Shown one piece after another: positions 1 through 5,684 of a DNA stretch of 5,794 nucleotides. Where the stretch lies: NCBI GenBank assembly GCA_030614945.1, contig JAUXAH010000129.1, positions 1-5,794 on the forward strand, in the 5' to 3' direction. The stretch comes from Phycisphaerae bacterium. Lineage in GTDB: Bacteria > Planctomycetota > Phycisphaerae > Sedimentisphaerales > SG8-4. The position numbers and the translations under genes are program-made. The notes beneath the pieces are model-generated. The model saw only the letters and a list, made by a program, of their open reading frames with translations, was not told where the DNA came from and searched no databases. Position 1 is the stretch's first letter, and every line of letters begins with the position of its first letter.

Positions 1-1144
1 GCTGCGGCAAAGCAAGCGGTGCGATGCGTCTGCTGCCATCCGGATTCTCTCCGTAGTCAAACTTCAGCTTCAACGGTAATCGCCCGGCTCGTGTTTTGTC
101 TCCGAGTAATCTACTATGCTCCTGCAAAAGAGCCGTATAATCACCCCGCTCAATAGCTCGCTTTATTACAGTTTGTGGCACCAAAAGTTTGCTGATACAC
201 GATTTCTCTGTCTCCACCAGTACCGAAGCCAGTTGATGTTTCTGGGTTGCACTTAGAGAATCCTGCCCCTCAAAATATCTCTGGAGCACGTAAGAATATA
301 GCTGTGCGAAGCGGCGGGCCCCCGCTGCTTCGTTTTTGCGAAGCAAAACGGCGGGGGAACCTCCCGAAGATATCTTTTCAAATAACAATCTTAGGATGGC
401 AGCATCCAGAAGTTCATATTTCACCGTCCAGTCCACGTATCTTTTCATTCGCATATCAGCTATCCGGCCCAGCAAATCCTCGCCTTGCGCAATGTTCACC
501 GCAGCCGCAAATTCAGCCATTAAACGTATCACCTCAGGACAGGCCCCCCCCTTCTTGCTTTCGTAAGAAAGCAGGGGGGGCTCGCCGAGTCGCTCGACGA
601 TGAGGCGTGCCAATTTAGAATTGTCCGCCCCCCCGGAATTTAATTGCTTCACAATACCCGCGTTAGTAATAGAATGAACAGCAAGGTAGCGAATAACCGT
701 ATTCTTATCTTTCAGCATCCCGATAGCCAGGTCTGCCAACCGCACATCTTCCAGACCATCCATCAGAATCAGAAGATTAACCTTTACCTTGAGTTTGCGA
801 CCTTCCGGCGTCAGTTTCTCGGCTTCTTGAAAGCCCGAAGAGATGTATTTATAGGCCGACTTGGAAAATTGTTCGGCGTACTGGGCTTGAACGCTCGTCT
901 TGCTCGAGCGGCGTGACAGAATGACGGAACGAGTCGTTGCTACAGACGAAAAATCCTTGGTCCTGACCAATTCTCGCACCGCCTCATTCACAAAATCGTC
1001 GATAATCTGAAAATCTCTGCTGTCAAGCACGCCCTTGTTGCGCACCCTGTCAATCCCCCTGGTATTGACGGCCTCAGAACCCGAATGCATCGCTAAAACC
1101 AAAAATGCCGCCAAAACACCAAAAATCGCCCCTTTACCCTTCAT
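1..1144 (-). CDS. Exported protein of unknown function with HEAT-like segment, 3' end outside window
   Basis: The frame is open from ATG at 1144-1142 to the left window edge: 381 codons, no stop, C-terminus missing. I do not recognise the family. Residues 1-25 look like a Sec signal peptide: basic start (MKGKG), hydrophobic core (about 6-19), and a probable cleavage site after Ser-Glu-Ala25, so the product is probably secreted or periplasmic. Residues about 133-165 (DVRLADLAIGMLKDKNTVIR onward) resemble a HEAT-type helical pair; the rest is charged and probably helical. A GAGGGTG ribosome-binding site (1154-1160) lies 9 nt before the ATG. Residues 189-201 (PPLLSYESKKGGA) and 264-276 (PAVLLRKNEAAGA) are encoded by two palindromes listed separately and are probably later insertions. 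The gene diverges from rtcB. That it is a gene is well supported by the long open frame, signal peptide, ribosome-binding site and promoter; its function is unknown. Confidence 0.85.
   Translation of the reverse strand, partial: MKGKGAIFGVLAAFLVLAMHSGSEAVNTRGIDRVRNKGVLDSRDFQIIDDFVNEAVRELVRTKDFSSVATTRSVILSRRSSKTSVQAQYAEQFSKSAYKYISSGFQEAEKLTPEGRKLKVKVNLLILMDGLEDVRLADLAIGMLKDKNTVIRYLAVHSITNAGIVKQLNSGGADNSKLARLIVERLGEPPLLSYESKKGGACPEVIRLMAEFAAAVNIAQGEDLLGRIADMRMKRYVDWTVKYELLDAAILRLLFEKISSGGSPAVLLRKNEAAGARRFAQLYSYVLQRYFEGQDSLSATQKHQLASVLVETEKSCISKLLVPQTVIKRAIERGDYTALLQEHSRLLGDKTRAGRLPLKLKFDYGENPDGSRRIAPLALPQ
319..357. repeat. GC-armed palindromic element, copy 2, inside the exported-protein gene
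   Basis: Outer arms are CCCCCGC (319-325) and GCGGGGG (351-357). Inner arms are GCTTCG (327-332) and CGAAGC (339-344) around a 6-nt loop. One base (326) faces a 6-nt bulge (345-350). The block plan 7-1-6-loop-6-6-7 mirrors copy 1 (7-6-6-loop-6-1-7). The 39 nt stay in frame and encode residues 264-276. Immediately to the left, 307-318 (CGAAGCGGCGGG) can pair instead with 321-332, giving an alternative hairpin and a third copy of the CGAAGC word. Confidence 0.75.
543..581. repeat. GC-armed palindromic element, copy 1, inside the exported-protein gene
   Basis: Outer arms are a run of 7 C (544-550) and a run of 7 G (574-580), extended one pair by G543/C581. Inner arms are GCTTTC (557-562) and GAAAGC (567-572) around a 4-nt loop. 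A 6-nt one-sided bulge (551-556) faces a single base (573). The 39-nt span is a multiple of three and adds no stop to the host frame, encoding residues 189-201. Its reverse complement has the same block order as copy 2 at 319-357, so the two appear to be one family in opposite orientations. Confidence 0.75.
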
Positions 1145-1204
1145 TATTATAAACACCCTCGAAAACAAGCAGATTTCGCCCTGGACCCGCGTTCAACATT
1201 ATCC

Positions 1205-1233
1205 AGATTAACTTTAAGACCGGCTTTTGTCAA
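1205..1233 (-). promoter_or_regulatory. Candidate sigma70 promoter for the leftward exported-protein gene
   Basis: On the minus strand a perfect -35 hexamer TTGACA (1233-1228) is followed, after 17 nt, by TAATCT (1210-1205), a 3/6 match to the -10 consensus. Transcription would start near 1198, leaving a leader of about 50 nt before the ATG. The -35 overlaps one copy of the 12-bp inverted motif. The call rests on the -35 and spacing; the -10 is weak. Confidence 0.45.
1219..1230 (-). promoter_or_regulatory. 12-bp motif ACAAAAGCCGGT, copy at the leftward promoter (possible operator)
   Basis: Read on the minus strand this is ACAAAAGCCGGT. It begins inside the TTGACA -35 hexamer and extends into the spacer. 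An identical copy lies on the plus strand at 1320-1331. Both point toward the gene they precede, as expected of a regulator site shared by two divergent promoters, although no regulator is visible in the window. Confidence 0.4.
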
Positions 1234-1319
1234 GCAAATTCAGACCCCTCGTCTATTCTACACTCGTCTAACAGGCAGTTTTTCTTTACTATATTCGCAA
1301 GAGTTTCTGTCCATAAAGC

Positions 1320-1331
1320 ACAAAAGCCGGT
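1320..1331 (+). promoter_or_regulatory. 12-bp motif ACAAAAGCCGGT, copy at the rtcB promoter (possible operator)
   Basis: This is a perfect inverted match to 1219-1230. Its last base is the first base of the TATAAT -10 box of rtcB, so a protein bound here would overlap RNA polymerase. The two copies are 89 bp apart, too far for a likely RNA hairpin but suitable for two-site binding. Confidence 0.4.
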
Positions 1332-1336
1332 ATAAT
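1331..1336 (+). promoter_or_regulatory. rtcB: -10 box of the probable rtcB promoter
   Basis: TATAAT is a perfect -10 consensus 41 nt before the rtcB ATG. No good -35 stands 16-18 nt upstream; the best is a 3/6 match around 1307-1313. The promoter may therefore be activator-dependent or use another sigma factor. Confidence 0.4.
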
Positions 1337-1377
1337 AATATCCAGAGAACCGATAAGCTTTATTAAGGGGATTATTT

Positions 1378-2820
1378 ATGGCCGAATCCTTTACAAAACT
1401 TGTTCGCATAGACCCCTTGCGGCTGTATATGGAACGCCGCGGCCAGATGGTTACCGATGCAACCATTTTCGCCTCAGAAGCCATCAAGCTCGAACCCGAT
1501 GCCGTCCGTCAGCTTTGCGATGCCGCCTCTCTGCCGCCGGCAAAGAAGGTTCTCGCCACCGCCGATATCCACGTTGGCTTTGGCATACCCATCGGCGCCG
1601 TTATGGGACTCGACAGCGCCATAATGCCCGCCGCAGTCGGATACGATATAAACTGTGGTATGCGCCTCTTGCGCACACCATTCTCAAAAGGTGACATCGA
1701 CACCGACAACATCGCTCTCTCTATCGCCCGTGACATCCCGCTCGGTGAAGGCAAGGCCAATTTGCCGTTGGACAAAACCGGAATCGAGCTCGTCATCAAT
1801 AAGGGCGCCGCCGCCGTACCAACACTCGCACAAAGAATCCGCCACCAGGCCTGGGAGGCATTCGACCCCGATGAGTTTGCCGACGACATTAAAAGAATCG
1901 AAGAAAACGGCCACCTGCCCTCCGACCCCGCCGCTGTACCAAAAGCCGCAGTACAAAAAGGTTCCGGCCAGCTCGGCACTCTCGGAGGCGGAAACCACTT
2001 CATCGAAATTCAATACGTCCAGCAAGTCTTTGACCAGTCCCTGGCGAAAACCTTCGGCCTTTTTGAAAATCAAATCGTTGTAATGATACATTCCGGCTCC
2101 CGCCGGTTCGGCTTTGAAATCGCCGACCAATATATGAGTATCGCCGCACAAAGACCGGAAATGGCCGAGCGAAGAAAAATGCTCTCATATCTGCCCACCG
2201 AAACCAATGCCGGTAAAAACTACATCGCCGCAATGGCCGCCGCCGCAAACTTCGCTTTCACAAATCGCCACATTATGGCCCTGCTTGTAAGACGCTGCTT
2301 TAACAGGATGTTCGGCCCAACTCCCCTCAAAATGGTTTACGACGTCGCTCACAATATGGCAAAGCTTGAAACTCACGAAGGAAGCCGGCTCTGGGTACAC
2401 CGCAAAGGTGCCACCCGCGCCTTCGGGCCCGGGCGTATGGCCGCAACCGCCTTCGCAAATATCGGCCAGCCCATAATAACCCCGGGCTCAATGGGTACCG
2501 CAAGTTTTCTACTTGTCGGAACAGGAAACTCCGATGAATCTTTGTGTTCGGTCAACCACGGAGCAGGCAGAGTGATGAGTCGCACTGCCGCCCTCGGAAA
2601 AATTCGCAGAGGCAGAGTTATTACGCCGGCCAGGATTAGCGATGAACGATTCAAACACAGTATGGAAGGCATAAAGCTCATCACCGGCAATAAACGCAAA
2701 ATAAAGGAAGAAGCGCCGGACGCCTACAAAGACATTGACGAAGTCGTCAGAATTGTTACCGAATGCGGCTGGGCAAAAGCCGTCGCGCGGATGGTCCCTT
2801 TAGCCGTCTTAAAGGGCTAA
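1378..2820 (+). CDS. rtcB: RtcB family RNA-splicing ligase
   Basis: The 480-residue product matches the usual RtcB length of about 480. RtcB joins RNA 2',3'-cyclic phosphate (or 3'-phosphate) ends to 5'-OH ends using GTP and Mn2+, in tRNA splicing or repair. Motifs in order: ADIHVGFGIPIG (62-73), the metal-binding segment GYDINCGMRL (88-97, Asp90 and Cys93), LGGGNHF (202-208, His207), MIHSGSRR (236-243, His238), YDVAHN (321-326, His325), HRKGATRAF (341-349), PGSMG (369-373) and NHGAGR (393-398), where His394 should be the guanylylated histidine. The C-terminus ends in Lys-Gly, as in archaeal RtcB. All catalytic positions I can recognise are present, so it should be active. An AAGGGG ribosome-binding site (1365-1370) 7 nt before the ATG supports this start. 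No archease, rtcA, prfH or rtcR is in view, so its RNA substrate cannot be told from context. Confidence 0.95.
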   Translation: MAESFTKLVRIDPLRLYMERRGQMVTDATIFASEAIKLEPDAVRQLCDAASLPPAKKVLATADIHVGFGIPIGAVMGLDSAIMPAAVGYDINCGMRLLRTPFSKGDIDTDNIALSIARDIPLGEGKANLPLDKTGIELVINKGAAAVPTLAQRIRHQAWEAFDPDEFADDIKRIEENGHLPSDPAAVPKAAVQKGSGQLGTLGGGNHFIEIQYVQQVFDQSLAKTFGLFENQIVVMIHSGSRRFGFEIADQYMSIAAQRPEMAERRKMLSYLPTETNAGKNYIAAMAAAANFAFTNRHIMALLVRRCFNRMFGPTPLKMVYDVAHNMAKLETHEGSRLWVHRKGATRAFGPGRMAATAFANIGQPIITPGSMGTASFLLVGTGNSDESLCSVNHGAGRVMSRTAALGKIRRGRVITPARISDERFKHSMEGIKLITGNKRKIKEEAPDAYKDIDEVVRIVTECGWAKAVARMVPLAVLKG

Positions 2821-2908
2821 AATATATCGTCTTACTTTTTCCCGCAAAATGCCTTTTCTAAAATGAAGATTTACCTGTAAAAATACGATAAAAACAACTA
2901 ACAAATCG

Positions 2909-2936
2909 TTGCATTTACTGCCGGATGTCTTATGCT
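2909..2936 (+). promoter_or_regulatory. Weak candidate promoter for the DUF547 lipoprotein gene
   Basis: TTGCAT (2909-2914) and TATGCT (2931-2936) are 16 nt apart in the AT-rich 175-bp spacer after rtcB; they match the sigma70 hexamers 3/6 and 4/6. TAAAAT at 2941-2946 is an alternative -10 without a -35. The rest of the spacer (2821-2995) holds no gene and no clear rtcB terminator. Confidence 0.25.
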
Positions 2937-2995
2937 AATGTAAAATTGAGTAATCTTTATGAAAAATTACGCAATTATTTATCGGAAGCTAAAAA

Positions 2996-4057
2996 ATGAC
3001 TAAGTGCCTTGTTGCTTCCATAACTTCGCTAACTGTATTGGTCTTTATTGCCGGCTGCCCCCCCCTAAAGCCCGATATCAAACCTCCGAAAGCCGAACCA
3101 CCGAAGGTCCAATCCTCGAAGGTCGAATCCTCGAAGGCCGAACCTGATAAGGTCGAACCCACTAAAGCCGAACCTAACGAGCTCGAACCCACTAAAGCTG
3201 AACCTAACGAGCTCGAACCCACTAAGACCGAACCACCCAAGACCGAACCACCCAAGACCGAACCTCCGAAGACCAAACCTCCCACCAAAGTTGCCTTTCA
3301 CGACAAATGTGCCCCTATCTTAAAGGCCTTCGTCAACGACAAGGGAATGGTTGACTATAGAAAGCTAAAGCGAAAAAGGCTGGAGTTAAAACAGCTCCTG
3401 GATGAATTCGCCAAACTCGACCCAAACGAATATAACTCCTGGCCCAAAGAGGACAAAATCGCCTTCTGGATTAACGCATATAACATAAAATTGCTTAAGA
3501 TAATTGTTGATAACTATCCTATCCAGTCAAAGGCAATCCTGCGCCTTTTCTGGCCTCCTACCAGCATCAGACATCTCGGTAACATCTGGAAGGAATACAA
3601 GTTTATTGTAATGGACGAGCAATTTACACTTCTTGAAGTGGAACAGTGGTTTTTCCGAAAACAGTCCGACGAACCGAGAGTATTTTTTGCCATATCCGGG
3701 GCCTGCCTCTCCAGCCCACCTTTGCGCAATGAGCCCTATTATGGACACAAGCTCCGCAAGCAGTTGGACGACCAGGCTAAAAAATTCCTTGCCAGCCCAC
3801 GCGCATTCAAAATAGACAGAGGCAAGAAAACAGTCTATCTTTCCGCTATACTTCAACCAACCTGGTATGGAAAAGAGTTTATCAGCAAATACGGTACAGA
3901 TAAAAAATTTAAAGACCAGCCGTCCGCAACGAGGGCCGTTTTGAATTTCCTCACCAATTATATTTCCAGGCAGAACGTATCTTTCCTTGAAATAGAAAAC
4001 TATTCCGTCAAACCTATAAAATACGACTGGAGACTCAACGATAGCTCGAAAAAGTAA
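2996..4057 (+). CDS. DUF547 domain lipoprotein with pentapeptide-repeat linker
   Basis: The product has 353 residues. Residues 1-21 are a lipoprotein signal peptide: Lys3, hydrophobic stretch 5-19, lipobox Ile-Ala-Gly-Cys with Cys21 to be lipidated, so it is probably membrane-anchored and outside the cytoplasm. Residues 30-97 are a Pro/Lys/Glu-rich linker of about 13 five-residue units (PTKAE, PNELE, PPKTE), probably an extended spacer. Residues about 104-350 match DUF547: VDYRKL (119-124), KIAFWINAYN (154-163), LLKIIVDNYP (166-175), the SSPPLRNEPY segment (239-248), LRKQLDDQAKKFL (253-265), and the YDWRLND end (343-349) typical of the family, so the C-terminus looks complete. DUF547 has no established bacterial function; conserved residues hint at an enzyme fold, but I assign no activity. 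A GGAAG ribosome-binding site (2984-2988) lies 7 nt before the ATG. It is followed, without a gap, by the inverted-repeat element at 4057. Confidence 0.9.
   Translation: MTKCLVASITSLTVLVFIAGCPPLKPDIKPPKAEPPKVQSSKVESSKAEPDKVEPTKAEPNELEPTKAEPNELEPTKTEPPKTEPPKTEPPKTKPPTKVAFHDKCAPILKAFVNDKGMVDYRKLKRKRLELKQLLDEFAKLDPNEYNSWPKEDKIAFWINAYNIKLLKIIVDNYPIQSKAILRLFWPPTSIRHLGNIWKEYKFIVMDEQFTLLEVEQWFFRKQSDEPRVFFAISGACLSSPPLRNEPYYGHKLRKQLDDQAKKFLASPRAFKIDRGKKTVYLSAILQPTWYGKEFISKYGTDKKFKDQPSATRAVLNFLTNYISRQNVSFLEIENYSVKPIKYDWRLNDSSKK
3083..3289 (+). repeat. In-frame 15/30-bp tandem repeats encoding the lipoprotein linker
   Basis: The period is 15 bp (five codons). Two 30-bp units, 3153-3182 and 3183-3212, differ at a single base, and a third begins at 3213. 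Downstream, 15-bp units AAGACCGAACCACCC at 3224-3238 and 3239-3253 are identical, with variants at 3254-3268 and 3269-3283. Such near-identity suggests recent slippage or unequal recombination, so the linker length probably varies between strains. Confidence 0.85.
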
Positions 4058-4140
4058 CCCCGCACCAAAATCAATGAGTCCCAGGCCTTTTGGCACCGGG
4101 AATAAGACCAGGGACAAGAAACCAGATTTTGGTGCGGGGT
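4057..4140. repeat. 84-bp element with perfect 16-bp terminal inverted repeats
   Basis: ACCCCGCACCAAAATC (4057-4072) is perfectly inverted as GATTTTGGTGCGGGGT (4125-4140) around a 52-nt centre. The centre contains its own hairpin: TCCC (4079-4082) with GGGA (4098-4101), enclosing GCC-TTTT-GGC (4085-4094). The left arm starts at the last base of the DUF547 stop codon and the right arm ends 59 nt before metK. No T-tract follows on the plus strand, so it is not a classical terminator. It could be a MITE-like or REP-like repeat, or a structured leader of metK; I see no known SAM riboswitch consensus. No convincing target-site duplication flanks it. Confidence 0.7.
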
Positions 4141-4199
4141 CATACACTTCTCCGGTCTTGAGTAAAAATACAACCGGCCGCTGAAAGGGGAAACCACAA

Positions 4200-5414
4200 A
4201 TGGCAAAAAAATCGATTCACAACAACCCTCATTGTGACACCAACAAATACCTCTTCACCAGTGAGTCCGTAACAATGGGCCATCCTGACAAAGTCGCCGA
4301 CCACATATCCGACGCAATCCTTGACGCAATGCTCACACAGGACCCGAAAAGCAGGGTGGCCTGTGAAACGCTGGTAACGACCGGCCTGGTCGTAGTCGCC
4401 GGCGAAATCACAACAAAAGCATATGTTGACATCCCGAGCGTCATCAGAAAGACAATCAAAAAAATCGGCTACGACGACCCGGCAATAGGTTTCGATGGTG
4501 ATGACTGCGCCGTAATTGTTTCGATTGACAATCAAAGCCCCGACATCTCGCAGGGCGTAACCGAAGGTACAGGCCTGCACAAGGAGCAGGGCGCCGGCGA
4601 CCAGGGATTAATGTTCGGATACGCCTGCAGGGAAACGCCGGCACTTATGCCGATGCCAATCCAGCTCGCACACGCTATAACAACTCGACTCGAAAAAACA
4701 CGCCGGAATAACACACTGCCCTGGCTGCGACCCGACGGAAAAAGTCAGGTAACGGTCGAATACGAAAACAACAAACCCAAACGTATTCACACGGTCGTCG
4801 TATCCACCCAGCACGCGCCGTCTGTGCCGTATAAACAATTGCGAAAACAAATCATCAATACGGTTATCCTCCCCGTCCTGCCAAAACGTCTCGTTGACAA
4901 AAACATCATATTCCACATCAACCCGACCGGCCGATTCGTAATAGGAGGCCCAAAGGGCGACTGCGGACTGACAGGCAGAAAAATCATTGTCGATACCTAC
5001 GGCGGAAGAGGAAGCCACGGCGGCGGATGCTTCAGCGGGAAAGACCCTACAAAGGTTGACAGAAGCGCAAGCTATATGGCGCGATACATCGCAAAAAACG
5101 TCGTCGCTGCCCGCCTCGCAGACGCCTGCGAAATTCAGTTATCTTACGCCATCGGAGTAGCCGAGCCGATTTCCGTTCTTGTAGATACTGAAAGTACCTC
5201 AAAGATTAGTGAGCAAAAGTTAAGCGAAATTGTAAGAAAGCTCTTCCCACTGACCCCCAGGAAAATGATTGTCCACTTAAAACTTGACCGCCCAATTTAC
5301 GCTCAAACCTCCTATGGCGGACACTTCGGAAGAAACCTCCCGAACTTCACCTGGGAAAAAACCGATATGGCCGAAAAACTCCGAAAAGCCGCCGGACTAA
5401 AACCAAAAAAATAA
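4200..5414 (+). CDS. metK: S-adenosylmethionine synthetase (methionine adenosyltransferase)
   Basis: The cytosolic enzyme makes S-adenosylmethionine from methionine and ATP, releasing phosphate and pyrophosphate; SAM feeds methylation, polyamine and radical-SAM chemistry. The product has 404 residues, a little longer than E. coli MetK (about 384). Motifs: [13 protein letters not shown] (19-31, ATP-binding His28 and Asp30), [13 protein letters not shown] (108-120, active-site loop), family signature [11 protein letters not shown] (131-141), [13 protein letters not shown] (249-261), glycine-rich signature GGGCFSGKD (274-282) and [15 protein letters not shown] (282-296). Cys277 replaces the commoner Ala in the second signature, an allowed variant. 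All expected catalytic segments are present. An AAAGGGG ribosome-binding site (4184-4190) sits 9 nt before the ATG, supporting this start. The gene follows the 84-bp inverted-repeat element and converges on purH. No riboswitch was recognised in the 142-bp leader region. Confidence 0.97.
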   Translation: MAKKSIHNNPHCDTNKYLFTSESVTMGHPDKVADHISDAILDAMLTQDPKSRVACETLVTTGLVVVAGEITTKAYVDIPSVIRKTIKKIGYDDPAIGFDGDDCAVIVSIDNQSPDISQGVTEGTGLHKEQGAGDQGLMFGYACRETPALMPMPIQLAHAITTRLEKTRRNNTLPWLRPDGKSQVTVEYENNKPKRIHTVVVSTQHAPSVPYKQLRKQIINTVILPVLPKRLVDKNIIFHINPTGRFVIGGPKGDCGLTGRKIIVDTYGGRGSHGGGCFSGKDPTKVDRSASYMARYIAKNVVAARLADACEIQLSYAIGVAEPISVLVDTESTSKISEQKLSEIVRKLFPLTPRKMIVHLKLDRPIYAQTSYGGHFGRNLPNFTWEKTDMAEKLRKAAGLKPKK

Positions 5415-5428
5415 CACCACGATTGTTA

Positions 5429-5460
5429 ATGTAGGGGCTGTTCGCGAACCGTCCTTAAAT
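5429..5460. repeat. Imperfect palindrome just after metK, possible weak terminator
   Basis: The core GTTCGCGAAC (5440-5449) is a perfect palindrome. Beyond it 5432-5438 can pair with 5451-5457, allowing two G-U pairs, with one mismatch (5439/5450). It starts 15 nt after the metK stop and is followed by a short AT-rich stretch. It may act as a weak terminator or be a decayed copy of a dispersed palindromic repeat. Confidence 0.4.
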
Positions 5461-5569
5461 CTTGCAAGCCATTCAATATCCTATACAATCCTTTTTCCCC
5501 GTCAACCCAAACCCCCAAACCTAAAAATCCAACTTTGTCCCTTTGTCCCTTTATAATTTTTGAATTTTG

Positions 5570-5605
5570 CCCCTGATTTAATCAGGGGTTTGCTTTTTGA
5601 TTCTT
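5570..5605 (+). terminator. Rho-independent terminator downstream of metK
   Basis: CCCCTGATT (5570-5578) and AATCAGGGG (5580-5588) form a perfect inverted repeat with a single central base; in RNA the practical hairpin is about 7-8 bp. A T-rich run (5589-5605) follows on the plus strand. On the minus strand the hairpin is followed by an A-rich stretch, so it best serves plus-strand transcription. The terminator lies about 155 nt beyond the metK stop. Confidence 0.7.
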
Positions 5606-5649
5606 AATTTTTGATTTTTCCTCTGTGTCCTCTGCGGCAACACTTTTCT

Positions 5650-5684
5650 ACGCAATACGATATACGCACGACGCGATACGAAAT
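5650..5684. repeat. Array of five 7-bp units next to the purH stop codon
   Basis: Five contiguous heptamers, each beginning ACG on the plus strand (for example ACGCAAT, ACGATAT), keep strict 7-bp register; the four variable positions are mostly A/T or CG. The last base of the array is also the last base of the purH TGA stop. It resembles short-tandem heptamer repeats of other bacteria in form only. Confidence 0.6.

Larger units (their letters stand above)
5415..5683. other. Convergent metK-purH spacer without a gene
   Basis: No coding signal is evident on either strand beyond the purH tail. Besides the palindrome, terminator and heptamer array listed separately, it holds an 8-bp tandem repeat (CTTTGTCC twice plus CTTT, 5533-5552), repeated TTTTTGATT words (5595-5618) and a direct repeat of CCTCTG (5620-5635). 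The low complexity is typical of slippage-prone, unconstrained DNA. Confidence 0.6.

Noticed and set aside
541..581. Frameshift or pseudogene at the 7-C/7-G palindrome of the left gene
   Set aside because: Counting bases one by one shows codon register is kept through both G runs, giving Lys-Lys-Gly-Gly-Ala-Cys-Pro-Glu and continuing to the window edge. A homopolymer sequencing error would change this, but nothing in the sequence demands it.
247..603. Plus-strand open frame of 118 codons at 247-603
   Set aside because: It lies antisense to the exported-protein gene, which has a signal peptide, ribosome-binding site and a much longer frame; this one has no ribosome-binding site and a low-complexity Pro/Arg-rich translation made by the palindromes.
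620..640. Third poly-C stretch (628-634) as another copy of the palindromic family
   Set aside because: Only a 4-bp TCCG/CGGA stem surrounds it; the inner GCTTYS stem and the bulge are absent, so it may be chance or an unrecognisable remnant.
2870..2881. TTTAC-CT-GTAAA as an rtcB terminator
   Set aside because: The stem is only 5 AT-rich base pairs with a 2-nt loop and no T-tract.
2989..3288. Minus-strand frame encoding Gly/Ser-rich repeats opposite the lipoprotein linker
   Set aside because: It is the antisense reading of the 15-bp repeat; the plus strand has the lipobox, ribosome-binding site and DUF547 domain.
4058..4199. SAM riboswitch upstream of metK
   Set aside because: I could not match conserved cores of the SAM-I, SAM-II or SMK classes; the only strong structure is the 16-bp inverted repeat. 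A covariance search would decide.
5026..5052. Cys277 in the Met[10 protein letters not shown] signature as an inactivating change
   Set aside because: The family signature tolerates Ala, Ser or Cys at this position, and all neighbouring catalytic residues are present.
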